A stretch of DNA of 64,000 nucleotides from Bacilliculturomica massiliensis (lineage in GTDB: Bacteria; Bacillota; Clostridia; Peptostreptococcales; Anaerovoracaceae), in NCBI RefSeq assembly GCF_900605495.1, contig NZ_LR027603.1, positions 1,427,997-1,491,996 on the forward strand. Reading direction: 5' to 3'. The notes below the pieces were generated by a model, which saw only the letters and a program-made list of their open reading frames with translations, was not told the DNA's origin and searched no databases. Made by a program: the position numbers and the translations under genes. Positions 9,552 through 17,843 of this stretch are shown here, piece by piece. Each line of letters begins with the position of its first letter. Positions within the stretch are counted from its first letter, which is position 1.

Positions 9552-10952
9552 TCAGAACGGTCCGTAGCCGATAGTGTTTGCAATGACTACGAAGATCGCG
9601 CCCATGAGATATTCCAGCAGGATCAACGGAAGGATCCATTTCGCCCACTTCTCCCACGGTATCTTGGCCAGGGCCAGACCGGCCATAAAGTATCCGGAAG
9701 TGGGAGTAAAAATGTTCGAAATGCCGTCTCCCAGCTGATACGCCAGCACTGCAGTCTGACGGGTCACGCCTACGATATCTGACAGCGGCGCCAGGATCGG
9801 CATGGAGACCGCGGCCTGACCGGAGCCGGAGGGCACCAGATAGTTGAGAAAACATTGGAAGATATAGATCCCCACAGCGGCCACATTGGAAGACAGACCT
9901 GCCACCAGATTGGATGTGTAAAACAGGATCGTGTCTATGATGCCTCCATCGGTCATCAGTACCAGTATGGCTCTGGCAAAGCCCACGATGATGGCTCCGC
10001 TGGCCAGAGTGGCCATTCCCTTCGTCAGATGTTCGGCAAAACCGTTCAGGCCAAGACCGCCTACCGCCGCGCTCAGGCCGGCCATGATCAGGAAAACGGC
10101 GGACAGTTCTTTGAAGTACCAGCCGAATTTCACCACGCCCACGGTAAACGTGATGATCGAGGCCGCTACGATAAGCAGGATGATCACGTGGGCCTTTGTC
10201 ATCTGCTTCAGGTTGGACAAGTCCAGCTTATCTTCTCTGGCCGCGTCGATCTCATACATGGAGCTTTTCAGTGGATTCTTCTTCACCTTTCCTGCGTAGA
10301 TATAGACAAATCCGATCATCAGCAGACACATGCAGAAAAACAGTACGATGCGAAGACCCATTCCGGAGGCCATGGGAAGGCCTGCGATCCCCTGGGCCAC
10401 TCCCACCGTAAACGGGCTGAGAAAAGCGCCTGCGAATCCCGCGCTGCATCCTACCAGGACCATGGCCGCTCCGGTCATGGAGTCGAATCCCAGAGAGATA
10501 GCCAGCGTCACCATGATCGGAATAAAAGGCAGGGCCTCCTCCGCCATACCGAAGGTAGCTCCTCCCACAGCGAAGGCGAACATGATGAACGGTATGACGA
10601 TCCGCTCTTTCCCGGCCATCAGCTGAGTGATCTTGCACAGGACGGCTTCGATCGCTCCCGTCCCTTCCACTACGGCAAAACATCCGCCTACGATAAACAG
10701 AAAGAAAATAATTCCCGCCATCTCCACCAGCCCCTGATGGAAGGACTGGAAATACTGAAACAGATTCTGGGGCGTCTGCGCGATGAAATGGAACGATCCC
10801 GGGTCCACCACCTCTCTGCCCGCCTCGTTGACCACCCGGTCGTACATACCTGCCGGTACCAGATAGGTCAGTATCATACAGATCAATGCGATACCCATGA
10901 TGATAATATACACGTGAGGAACCTGAAATTTCTTTTTATTCAACGTTTCCAT
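9552..10952 (-). CDS. YfcC-family membrane carrier (C4-dicarboxylate/basic amino acid type)
   Basis: The 466-residue protein has about twelve membrane segments. It starts KKKFQVPHVYIIIMGIALI and contains AGIIFFLFIVGGCFAVVEGTGA and FGMAEEALPFIPI, which are typical of the YfcC/DcuC-like ion transporter superfamily. Substrates in this family are poorly defined and include dicarboxylates, arginine and ornithine. It lies 24 bp downstream of an M20 peptidase on the same strand. This suggests uptake of an N-acyl or peptide-like compound that the peptidase then hydrolyses (inference). Confidence 0.85.
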   Translation of the reverse strand: METLNKKKFQVPHVYIIIMGIALICMILTYLVPAGMYDRVVNEAGREVVDPGSFHFIAQTPQNLFQYFQSFHQGLVEMAGIIFFLFIVGGCFAVVEGTGAIEAVLCKITQLMAGKERIVIPFIMFAFAVGGATFGMAEEALPFIPIMVTLAISLGFDSMTGAAMVLVGCSAGFAGAFLSPFTVGVAQGIAGLPMASGMGLRIVLFFCMCLLMIGFVYIYAGKVKKNPLKSSMYEIDAAREDKLDLSNLKQMTKAHVIILLIVAASIITFTVGVVKFGWYFKELSAVFLIMAGLSAAVGGLGLNGFAEHLTKGMATLASGAIIVGFARAILVLMTDGGIIDTILFYTSNLVAGLSSNVAAVGIYIFQCFLNYLVPSGSGQAAVSMPILAPLSDIVGVTRQTAVLAYQLGDGISNIFTPTSGYFMAGLALAKIPWEKWAKWILPLILLEYLMGAIFVVIANTIGYGPF

Positions 10953-10976
10953 CTGAACACCTCCTCATGTTCTCCG

Positions 10977-12197
10977 TCATTTTTCACCGTTTACACCGCA
11001 GAAGCTCACTGCCGCCAGCGCGTAAGAGAGGCAGCCGTCCTCCAGACTTTTTATTGAAATGTGTTCGTCGTTGGAATGACAACAGGCGATCTCTCCCGGA
11101 CCGATGACGACGGTAGGTATTCCGGCGTAGTTGCTCAGCAGGCCGCCGTCTGTCCACGCCGGAAAGAAGCTCATGACCGCATCCTGCTCTACGGCGCTTT
11201 TCACCGCCTGTCTCACAGCCTGTACCAGCGGGTGGTCCGCAGATATCTCCATCGCCTTGTGCACATACCCTTCTTTCATGGCGCTCTCTTCCGTAACGCT
11301 CATGATGCATTTGAAGTCCTTATCTTCTCGTTCCAGTCTGTGAAGGATCTCCCGGAATTCCCCTTCCACCTCCTCGTAATTCTCACCGGGCAGAAACCGC
11401 CGGTCCACATACAGATTGCATTCGCCCGCCACAGTGGACAGCTGCGTCCCGCCGTGTATCACCCCGTAGTTCAGCGTAGCTTCCTCCAGCAGCGGGTGCT
11501 TTCTCGCGTAAATTTTCGGAATCAGCTCTTCCTCCAGGGCGTTGATGAACCTCACCGCCTTGGCGATGGCGTTGATTCCCTCCTTCTGTCTGCCGCCGTG
11601 CACTGTTTTTCCGATGAACTGAAAACGGTACCATTCCAATCCTCTGTGGGCGGTGCAGACCTGCAGGCCTGTGGGCTCTCCCACGATGGCGCCGTCGGCC
11701 TTTATCCCCTTCTCGATCAGGTCGATGGTGCCGATGCTGTTGTGCTCCTCATCCAGCACGCCGGTAAAGATCACGTCTCCTTTCAGCTGGATCCCCGCGC
11801 GTTTCAGAGCCAGCATCGCTCCGATCATGGCGGCCAGCGGTCCTTTCATATCAGCCGCCCCACGGCCGTACAGATTTCCGTCTCTGATCTCCGGTTCAAA
11901 GGCTTTTTCCATTCCATTGGGCTCCACCGTATCCATGTGCCCGTTGAACAGCAGAGTCTTTCCGCCCCCTGTTCCGATCATTCTGGCCGTCACATTGCAC
12001 CGCCCGTCCTGGACTTCGTCCAGACGGCACTCAATGCCCTCCCGGTCAAAAATACTCTTTATGTAGCGCGCCACCTCCGTTTCCTGATTTTTGATCCCAG
12101 CATAAGACGGGATACGTACCAGATCACCGGTCATCTCCGCCAACTCTTCCCTGTCGATCAACGGTTTCAGCTTTTCCGAATAATCCTGACAAACCAT
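10977..12197 (-). CDS. M20-family metallopeptidase, ArgE/DapE type
   Basis: This 406-residue cytosolic zinc hydrolase has the metal motifs LLFNGHMDTVEP and GRGAADMKGPLAAMIGA, the catalytic glutamate in TGVLDEEHNSIGT, and a dimerisation domain with TVHGGRQKEGINAIAKA. The family cleaves N-acyl amino acids or small peptides. ArgE, DapE or carboxypeptidase G-like function cannot be told apart here. I chose the ATG at 12197, which has a GGGGGG ribosome-site-like run; an in-frame ATG ten codons earlier has none. It is the first gene of the operon with the YfcC carrier. Confidence 0.87.
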   Translation of the reverse strand: MVCQDYSEKLKPLIDREELAEMTGDLVRIPSYAGIKNQETEVARYIKSIFDREGIECRLDEVQDGRCNVTARMIGTGGGKTLLFNGHMDTVEPNGMEKAFEPEIRDGNLYGRGAADMKGPLAAMIGAMLALKRAGIQLKGDVIFTGVLDEEHNSIGTIDLIEKGIKADGAIVGEPTGLQVCTAHRGLEWYRFQFIGKTVHGGRQKEGINAIAKAVRFINALEEELIPKIYARKHPLLEEATLNYGVIHGGTQLSTVAGECNLYVDRRFLPGENYEEVEGEFREILHRLEREDKDFKCIMSVTEESAMKEGYVHKAMEISADHPLVQAVRQAVKSAVEQDAVMSFFPAWTDGGLLSNYAGIPTVVIGPGEIACCHSNDEHISIKSLEDGCLSYALAAVSFCGVNGEK

Positions 12198-12221
12198 TTC
12201 AACGCCCCCCTTTTCGTTTTT

Positions 12222-12246
12222 GTTCATATCTTGAACATTAAGTTCA
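12222..12246. promoter_or_regulatory. Candidate operator of the M20-YfcC operon
   Basis: GTTCATATCTTGAAC at 12222-12236 is an inverted repeat with 5-bp arms, followed by a third GTTCA half-site at 12242-12246. It lies between the promoter and the first gene, as expected for a repressor site. Binding by the nearby IclR protein is a guess. Confidence 0.4.
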
Positions 12247-12258
12247 TAATTTAAACGT

Positions 12259-12286
12259 ATTATATCACAGCCCCGATAGATTGCAA
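12259..12286 (-). promoter_or_regulatory. Promoter of the M20-YfcC operon
   Basis: Reading leftwards, TTGCAA (12286-12281), a 16-bp spacer and TATAAT (12264-12259) with an upstream TGA make an extended -10 promoter. Confidence 0.65.
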
Positions 12287-12343
12287 GTAAAAAATGAAGT
12301 TATGCTCCCCTGAAATTGACATCCGCCTATTTTCACAAAATCG

Positions 12344-12372
12344 TTGACAGACTTATGCAGCAGTGCTAATAT
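12344..12372 (+). promoter_or_regulatory. Strong promoter for the T-box leader and trpXYZ
   Basis: TTGACA at 12344-12349, a 17-bp spacer and TAATAT at 12367-12372 with an extended TGC form a near-consensus sigma-A promoter. It is placed just before the start of the T-box leader. Confidence 0.8.
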
Positions 12373-12389
12373 ATTTTCATATCAGGAAA

Positions 12390-12729
12390 CCGAAGACGGG
12401 GAAGTAAAACTGCAAAACGGTCTCACAGCGAATCCGGGGCGGTGCAAGCCGGACAGATGACGTTGCAGATAAATGGTCCTCCGAGGGCGAAGCGAACGGA
12501 CAGCAGGCCGTGTGCAGAAACGATCCGCAAGACAGGATCCACAGTTGAGAGTTTTTGCGCCCCATGTGAAGTTCAAGTAGCTGAGACGCTTGAGCCGGCG
12601 TTATCGGGCTGAGGGTGTGATGGCACTCTGCAGAGAGAATCTGTCTTCCGCTTTTGCCGCGAGATGGATTAAACAAGGTGGTACCGCAGGTCAACACTTG
12701 TCCTTGTATGAGGATCGGTGTTTTTTTTA
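12390..12729 (+). promoter_or_regulatory. T-box riboswitch, likely tryptophan-specific
   Basis: A T-box leader senses uncharged tRNA and allows read-through when the amino acid is scarce. The hallmark GGTGGTACCGC is at 12677-12687, directly before the terminator. Stem I can be drawn: GGGGA (12398-12402) pairs with TCCTC (12477-12481), and CTGCAA (12410-12415) pairs with TTGCAG (12463-12468). An AGTA bulge, an AGCGAA motif and a GGTG apical loop are visible. The specifier position holds TGG (12474-12476), the Trp codon, which fits the downstream TrpXYZ genes. The specifier register is inferred by hand folding. Confidence 0.88.
12693..12728 (+). terminator. T-box-controlled terminator
   Basis: AACAC at 12693-12697 pairs with GTGTT at 12718-12722, with inner TCCT/AGGA pairing, followed by a run of eight or more T. 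The 5' side overlaps the alternative antiterminator formed by the T-box sequence. Confidence 0.85.
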
Positions 12730-12938
12730 TTCAGCGGGAAATATCGGCGTGGGCAGATCTGACCTACGCAGATTCCGCAGCTGCCCTGCCGCTTTGCAGA
12801 GAAATTACCCTTTTCAACAACCCCACAGAGGTCCGCGCTGCGTTTCGGCGCATCCTTTCTCTTTTTCCCGCAGGATGGGGAGGGAAAGAGCAGCGAAAAC
12901 AGTTTGGGCCGAACAGAAAAGGAAAAGGAGAAAAGAAA
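12730..12938. other. Leader segment between the T-box terminator and trpX
   Basis: About 210 nt separate the terminator from the trpX start. An open frame runs through it in frame with trpX, but it has no ribosome site, while AAGGAG at 12925-12930 clearly serves the ATG at 12939. I see no other element. Confidence 0.4.
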
Positions 12939-14018
12939 ATGAAAATGAAAATGAGAATGACAAACAGAGACGCGGAGAGAAAGAACATGGGCAGAGGGCG
13001 CAGAAAACTTGCGCTGGCCCTCTGTGTGATGCTGCTGGCCCTGGCGGCCTTCACCGGCTGCGGCGGCGACGGAAACGGAGGCGGCTCCGGCAACGCAGAC
13101 CGGCCGCTCATCGGTATCGTACAGATCCAGGAGCATACTTCACTGGATATGATCCGCACCTCTATTTTGAAGCAGATGGCCGACGACGGCTTTATCGACG
13201 GTCAGACCTGCGATATTTATTACCAGAATGCCGGCGGTGAGCCCAGCAACCTGAAGACGATCTGTCAGCAGTTTACGGCCAAAGGCTGCGATCTGATCAT
13301 CGCCATCGCCACCCCCTCCGCTCAGGTGGCCCTGGGCGAGACCACGGAGATCCCCATTGTGTTCTCCGCGGTCACCGATCCTATCGAGGCCGGCGTCGTC
13401 ACTTCGCTGGAGCAGCCCGGAGGAAACATCACGGGGACTTCCGACTACGTCTCCGCCGCTCAGATCATGGATCTGGCGGCACAGATCACGCCGAATTTCA
13501 AGACCATCGGCGCCATCTACAATTCCGGTGAGACGAATTCCCTTTCCGTCATCGAAGATCTGAAAGCTTACGCCGTTGAAAACGGTCTGACTGTTGTGGA
13601 CGCTCCAGTCATGAACACCAGCGAGGTACAGCAGGCCGCCAGTTCTCTCATGGGAAAAGTCGACATCGTCTACGCTCCCATCGACAATACCATCGCGTCC
13701 AATATGCCGGTGATCTGTCAGGCGCTGGATGAGGCAAAGATCCCCTTCTACGTCAGCGCCGACTCCATGGTAATGGACGGCGGACTTGCTACCATTGGGA
13801 TCAACTACGAAGTTCTTGGCGCTGAGACCGGGAAAATGGTCACAAAGATCCTCAACGGGACCGATCCTGGGACCATCGACGTAATGACCATGAAGGATCT
13901 GAATATCTATGTGAACACCGACACCGCAAAGCGCATCGGCGTGACATTCCCCCAGGACGTTCTGGACAACGCCACCGTCTTCACCGACGCGGACGCGGCG
14001 ATCAACAAGACGGAGTAA
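12939..14018 (+). CDS. trpX: ABC transporter substrate-binding lipoprotein, TrpX family
   Basis: The 359-residue lipoprotein binds its substrate outside the membrane and hands it to TrpY. A basic N-terminus, a hydrophobic stretch and the lipobox LAAFTGC (Cys near residue 41) are followed by the ABC_sub_bind (DUF534-like) fold with PLIGIVQIQEHTSLD and IAIATPSAQVAL. The family is linked to tryptophan or tyrosine uptake in Bacillota, and the upstream T-box with a TGG specifier supports tryptophan. The start is chosen for AAGGAG at 8 bases; three further in-frame ATGs follow within 12 bases. First gene of a three-gene operon. Confidence 0.88.
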   Translation: MKMKMRMTNRDAERKNMGRGRRKLALALCVMLLALAAFTGCGGDGNGGGSGNADRPLIGIVQIQEHTSLDMIRTSILKQMADDGFIDGQTCDIYYQNAGGEPSNLKTICQQFTAKGCDLIIAIATPSAQVALGETTEIPIVFSAVTDPIEAGVVTSLEQPGGNITGTSDYVSAAQIMDLAAQITPNFKTIGAIYNSGETNSLSVIEDLKAYAVENGLTVVDAPVMNTSEVQQAASSLMGKVDIVYAPIDNTIASNMPVICQALDEAKIPFYVSADSMVMDGGLATIGINYEVLGAETGKMVTKILNGTDPGTIDVMTMKDLNIYVNTDTAKRIGVTFPQDVLDNATVFTDADAAINKTE

Positions 14019-14126
14019 TACCCGGCCGGCTGACGGGCTGATGAACGTCCCGCCGGTACGATGAGAAAAATAATCTGCAGATGGCACAGGCGTTCCTGTG
14101 TCATTTGCGGCGTAATGGAGGCAAAC

Positions 14127-15143
14127 ATGTTTATGTCATTTACCGCAGTGGTCGGCTCCGTGGAGCTCGGCCTTATATACGCCATACTGGCCCTGGGCGT
14201 ATTTCTCTCCTTCCGGACGCTGAACACGCCGGATCTGACCGTGGACGGAAGTATCGTCACCGGCTCAGCCGTGTCCGCCGTGGTGTGCAGCACGCTGGGA
14301 AGCCCTGTGCTGGGGCTTCTGCTCTCTTTTGTGGCCGGCGGACTGGCCGGCGCGGTAACGGCCCTGCTCAATACGAAGCTGAAGATCGAAGCGCTTCTGG
14401 CCGGTATCCTTGTCATGCTGGGCCTCTATTCCGTCAATCTGCGGATCCTGGGAGGGAGGGCCAACATTCCCCTGACCCAGAGTCCCACGATCTATAAGAA
14501 CGCCAGATCTGTTCTCAACACGCCTTACTCCGGCTGTCTGATCGGGATCGGCGTTCTGATCTTAGTTATCATACTGTTTTATCTGTTTCTGAACACTCGT
14601 CTGGGCTTCGCTCTGCGGGCCACGGGAGACAACGAATACATGGTGCGTTCCGCCGGCGTGGACAGCAGCGCCATGCGGCTTCTGGGCATCTCTCTCTCCA
14701 ACGCCTTCGTGGGACTGGCGGGCGGTATGCTCGCCCAGTATCAGTCCACCGCCGACATCAATATGGGAACCGGCATGGTGGTCATCGGCCTGGCCTCCGT
14801 CATCATCGGCGAGGCGGTCTTCGGCGTGATCTTCAGAAACATGCCCCTGCTCCTTCGTCTCTTCGCCGTGGCCGCGGGTGCGGTGCTCTACCGGCTGGTC
14901 CTTGCCGTCGCCCTGAACTCCGGCATGCCTTCCACCGACCTGAAGCTGACTTCCGCGGTCATCGTCACCATCGCCCTTGCCAGCGGCGCTGTCAGCGATA
15001 TGCTGCCCGGACGCAAAAAGAAAAAAACCATATTGGGCCAGGGCGACGTTTCTGTCCGCGGATCCTCCTCTGTCCCCTCCTCACGCAGGAACCCGGCGCG
15101 CTCGTCCTCTGCCGGGGAGAACAGCGGAAAGGACGGTGAATAA
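14127..15143 (+). CDS. trpY: ABC transporter permease, TrpY family
   Basis: The 338-residue permease has about nine membrane segments and the LivH/RbsC-like BPD_transp_2 pattern (LGVFLSFRTLNTPDLTVDGS, LGFALRATGDNEYMVRSAGV, LSNAFVGLAGGMLAQYQS). The last 35 residues are a basic and Ser-rich cytoplasmic tail. The ATG at 14127 has GGAGG at 6 bases; an earlier in-frame ATG at 14061 has no such site and would add a non-membrane extension. The stop is one base before the trpZ start, so the two are tightly coupled. Confidence 0.88.
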   Translation: MFMSFTAVVGSVELGLIYAILALGVFLSFRTLNTPDLTVDGSIVTGSAVSAVVCSTLGSPVLGLLLSFVAGGLAGAVTALLNTKLKIEALLAGILVMLGLYSVNLRILGGRANIPLTQSPTIYKNARSVLNTPYSGCLIGIGVLILVIILFYLFLNTRLGFALRATGDNEYMVRSAGVDSSAMRLLGISLSNAFVGLAGGMLAQYQSTADINMGTGMVVIGLASVIIGEAVFGVIFRNMPLLLRLFAVAAGAVLYRLVLAVALNSGMPSTDLKLTSAVIVTIALASGAVSDMLPGRKKKKTILGQGDVSVRGSSSVPSSRRNPARSSSAGENSGKDGE

Positions 15144-15144
15144 A

Positions 15145-15921
15145 ATGCTTAAAATCCAAAATCTGAGCAAACGATTCAACATCGGTACCGTGAATGAGAG
15201 GATCGCCTTAAACGATCTGAACCTCACGGTCAGAGAAGGCGAATTCATCACCATCATCGGGAGCAACGGCGCCGGAAAATCCACCCTCATGAACTGCATT
15301 TCCGGCGTGGAGCGGGCAGATTCCGGACGGATCTATCTGGATACCATGGACATCACCCGGCTTCCTGAGCACAGGCGTTCACGCTACATCGGACGCGTGT
15401 TTCAGGATCCCATGAAGGGAACCGCCTTCGATATGACCATCGAACAGAATCTGGCCATCGCGGCCTGCAAAAATAAAAGCCGGGGCTTTCAGAAAGGGAT
15501 CACGAAGAAAGACCGGGAAGAATTTAGACAGCGGCTGTCTCTTCTTGGCATGGGACTGGAAGACCGCATGACGCAAAAAGTGAAACTGCTGTCCGGCGGC
15601 CAGCGTCAGGCCCTCACCCTCTTCATGGCCGTGCTTTCCGGCCCCAAGCTTCTCCTTCTGGATGAGCACACGGCGGCGCTGGACCCGGGAACAGCAAAAA
15701 AGGTGCTGGATCTCACCGACCGCTTCGCCGATTCCAACAGTATGTGCACGCTGATGATCACCCACAACATGTCCGACGCCCTGGCCCACGGCAGCCGTAC
15801 CATCCTGATGGACAGCGGACGGATCATCATGGATCTGAAAGGACGCGACCGCGACAATATGACAGTGGAGATGCTGGTGGAACAGTTTGATATCGCCAAC
15901 GACCGCATGCTGCTGAAATAA
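15145..15921 (+). CDS. trpZ: ABC transporter ATP-binding protein, TrpZ family
   Basis: The 258-residue ATPase powers the TrpXYZ importer. Walker A GSNGAGKST lies near residue 39, the Q-loop in GRVFQDPMKGTA, the signature LSGGQRQAL near residue 150, and Walker B LLLLDEHTAAL near residue 170. The in-frame upstream extension (back to 14977) overlaps trpY and has no ribosome site, so the ATG at 15145 is preferred. Confidence 0.92.
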   Translation: MLKIQNLSKRFNIGTVNERIALNDLNLTVREGEFITIIGSNGAGKSTLMNCISGVERADSGRIYLDTMDITRLPEHRRSRYIGRVFQDPMKGTAFDMTIEQNLAIAACKNKSRGFQKGITKKDREEFRQRLSLLGMGLEDRMTQKVKLLSGGQRQALTLFMAVLSGPKLLLLDEHTAALDPGTAKKVLDLTDRFADSNSMCTLMITHNMSDALAHGSRTILMDSGRIIMDLKGRDRDNMTVEMLVEQFDIANDRMLLK

Positions 15922-15962
15922 TCTGCGCTAAAATATCAGCATTCGAAATTTAAGATGTAATA

Positions 15963-16006
15963 AAAAAACCACCTCAAGGAACACTATTCCTGAGGTGATT
16001 TTTTTT
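15963..16006 (+). terminator. Terminator after trpZ whose 3' arm is the ribosome site of the next gene
   Basis: CACCTCAAGGAA at 15970-15981 pairs with TTCCTGAGGTG at 15987-15997 (one bulged A), followed by eight T. The 3' arm supplies GAGGTG, 9 bases before the ATG at 16007. Confidence 0.85.
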
Positions 16007-16441
16007 ATGCTTGGAGTTATTATGAGTATTGTAGCCGGCGCGGCTATGAGTTTTCAGGGCGTGTTCAATACGCGCCTGTCAGAAAAGATCGGATTGTATG
16101 AATCGAACATGTTCGTTCAGGGCACGGCCTTTGTGCTGGCTCTGGCCGCCATGTTCATCCTGGGAAAAGGAGACATCATGCAGCTGACCCAGGCCAGCAA
16201 GGTATACTGGCTGGGCGGCGTTCTGGGACTGATCATCACGGTGACGGTGATGCTGGGGATCGGGAATCTCAGCCCCACTTACGCCATCTCGATCATACTG
16301 ATCTCACAGCTTCTGGTCGCTGCCATCATCGACGCCTTCGGGCTGTTCGGTTCAGAAAAGGTCAGCTTCGACTGGAATAAGTATGTGGGGATCGCAGTGA
16401 TGATCGCCGGCGTGCTGCTGTTTAAATGGCAGCGAAGTTAG
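16007..16441 (+). CDS. Small DMT-superfamily membrane protein (DUF606/YdcZ type)
   Basis: The 144-residue protein has about five membrane segments and the family's opening MSIVAGAAMSFQGVFNTRLSEKIG. These are putative small-molecule exporters or uptake proteins with unknown substrates. The ATG at 16007 has GAGGTG at 9 bases; an ATG at 16022 with GGAG at 5 bases is the alternative. Because GAGGTG is locked in the trpZ terminator hairpin, translation on read-through RNA should be inhibited. That suggests either a promoter inside the hairpin region or deliberate coupling to operon read-through. Confidence 0.82.
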   Translation: MLGVIMSIVAGAAMSFQGVFNTRLSEKIGLYESNMFVQGTAFVLALAAMFILGKGDIMQLTQASKVYWLGGVLGLIITVTVMLGIGNLSPTYAISIILISQLLVAAIIDAFGLFGSEKVSFDWNKYVGIAVMIAGVLLFKWQRS

Positions 16442-16447
16442 CCGGCG

Positions 16448-16477
16448 GGCGGGACGGCGGTGAATCGCCGTCCCGCC
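16448..16477. terminator. Perfect GC hairpin between the DMT gene and lplA
   Basis: GGCGGGACGGCG at 16448-16459 pairs with CGCCGTCCCGCC at 16466-16477. There is no T tract on either side. It sits between convergent genes, so it probably acts as a barrier or 3'-end stabiliser. Confidence 0.5.
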
Positions 16478-16535
16478 GTCCCATGACCGGCCGTACCTTC
16501 ACCTGCTCTCTCAGGGAAAACAGGCCGAAAGCCCG

Positions 16536-17519
16536 TCAGCCCAGCAGAAGCTCTGTCAGCTCTTCCGGCGTCATGCCGCCTATATAATCGCTCAGGCCGC
16601 TTCCTTCCAGCGTCTTCAGGATCGCCGCGCGCTCATAGGGCACGCCCCTCAGCTGGTCTTCCAGCTCTGAGATCTCCCGGACGCCGAAAAAATCCCCGTA
16701 AAACCGCAGTTCTTCCATCCGTCCCTCTCTCACAGTAAAACGCGCGTCCACGATCCCGAACTCATATTTTTTCGCGTTCCCCGCCGTAAAAGCCGGCGAT
16801 CTGCCGTAGTTCCATTCCCATGTCTCGTACTTATCCTTCGCCAACTCTGCGATAGCCCGCTGATCTTCCTCTGTGATCACGTATTCTTTCACATCCGGAC
16901 TGGTGTTCAGAAAATATTCATACAGACCGTTAAAGAAATCTTCCGCACTCATCTGTCTGTCCAGATGAGAAGCGATGTTGGTGATCCGGCTGCGCACAGA
17001 TTTGACGCTCTTGCTTTCGATCTTCAGCTTGCCGGGCGTCAGCACGCCGGAGAGATCAGCCACATCTGCCGCAAAGAGAATACACCCGTGATGCATGAAC
17101 TTTTCGCCCCTCTTTGTCTGAGCGTTGCCGCAGAATTTCATGCCGTCGATGAGCAGATCGTTTCTCCCCGACAGCTCCGCGTCGATTCCCAGCGTGCGGA
17201 TATAATCGCACACTGGTTTCGTAAAGTATTCGTAGTTGCTGAACAGTCCATCCCTGAACGTCTCGATGACCGTATAATTCACATTGCCCAGATCGTGAAA
17301 AACCGCTCCTCCTCCCGACAGGCGGCGCACCACGGCGATGCCGCTGCGTTCCGCGTAAGAAGCGTCCACTTCCTCCGCCGTGTTCTGATTCTTACCCACT
17401 ACCACGGTCTTGTCGTTTCGCCACAGCATGATCAGATCGCCGTCAAATCGATCAAGGAAATACTCCTCCGCCGCCATATTGAAATATGGATCAGTGCTCA
17501 GATTTTTTGTCAGATACAT
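16536..17519 (-). CDS. lplA: Lipoate--protein ligase A
   Basis: LplA activates free lipoate with ATP and attaches it to lipoyl domains such as glycine-cleavage H protein. The 327-residue product shows NMAAEEYFLD, the signature VVRRLSGGGAVFHDLGNVNYT, KFCGNAQTKRGEKFMHHGCILF, and a C-terminal accessory domain (from about residue 245) as in two-domain LplA. AAAGGAG precedes the ATG. It has its own promoter and is probably independent of the upstream feo genes. No lipoylated enzyme gene is present in the window. Confidence 0.93.
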   Translation of the reverse strand: MYLTKNLSTDPYFNMAAEEYFLDRFDGDLIMLWRNDKTVVVGKNQNTAEEVDASYAERSGIAVVRRLSGGGAVFHDLGNVNYTVIETFRDGLFSNYEYFTKPVCDYIRTLGIDAELSGRNDLLIDGMKFCGNAQTKRGEKFMHHGCILFAADVADLSGVLTPGKLKIESKSVKSVRSRITNIASHLDRQMSAEDFFNGLYEYFLNTSPDVKEYVITEEDQRAIAELAKDKYETWEWNYGRSPAFTAGNAKKYEFGIVDARFTVREGRMEELRFYGDFFGVREISELEDQLRGVPYERAAILKTLEGSGLSDYIGGMTPEELTELLLG

Positions 17520-17547
17520 ATCGGTGCTCCTTTATCATGTTTTTAAC

Positions 17548-17576
17548 AGCATATCACACATGATAATAATGTACAA
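17548..17576 (-). promoter_or_regulatory. Promoter for lplA
   Basis: Reading leftwards, TTGTAC (17576-17571), a 17-bp spacer and TATGCT (17553-17548) with an upstream TGA lie 29 bp before the lplA ATG. Confidence 0.6.
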
Positions 17577-17615
17577 TCCTTACGCTGTATCCGCACCTCT
17601 CTGGCTCCTGTCCCG

Positions 17616-17831
17616 TTATTTTTCGTCCCCATGGCAGCGGCATGGGCTTTGTTCGCTGTGGGCTCTCTGGGCCATAGGCGGCTTTTCCGGCGTTTTCTGC
17701 GGATGTTTGCAGTGGCATTCACATGCTGAACAGCCGATGCATCTGGCGCCGCTTTTCTTTGACTTGATGATGTATCTCAGCGCCGCTCCGATGAGAACAG
17801 CAAGAATGACGACAACGATAATATCTGTCAT
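17616..17831 (-). CDS. FeoB-associated Cys-rich membrane protein
   Basis: The 71-residue protein has one N-terminal membrane helix (residues 3-22) and a cytoplasmic tail with GARCIGCSACECHCKH plus a second CRCH near the C-terminus. This matches the small Cys-rich partners found after feoB in many Bacillota, which are proposed to handle ferrous iron at the pore exit. GGAGGAGG precedes its ATG, 12 bp after the feoB stop. Confidence 0.88.
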   Translation of the reverse strand: MTDIIVVVILAVLIGAALRYIIKSKKSGARCIGCSACECHCKHPQKTPEKPPMAQRAHSEQSPCRCHGDEK

Positions 17832-17843
17832 AAGACCTCCTCC

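Noticed and set aside
7436-9583. A 715-codon open frame on the minus strand across cls and iclR
   Set aside because: It is antisense to two clearly real genes, has no family resemblance and has no ribosome site. It arises from GC-biased codon positions.
12654-12938. In-frame extension of trpX back into the T-box region
   Set aside because: AAGGAG at 12925-12930 clearly marks the ATG at 12939, and the extension would cover the T-box terminator and T tract.
16448-16477. Canonical rho-independent terminator for lplA or the DMT gene
   Set aside because: The stem is perfect but neither side has a T tract, so it is listed only as a hairpin with moderate confidence.
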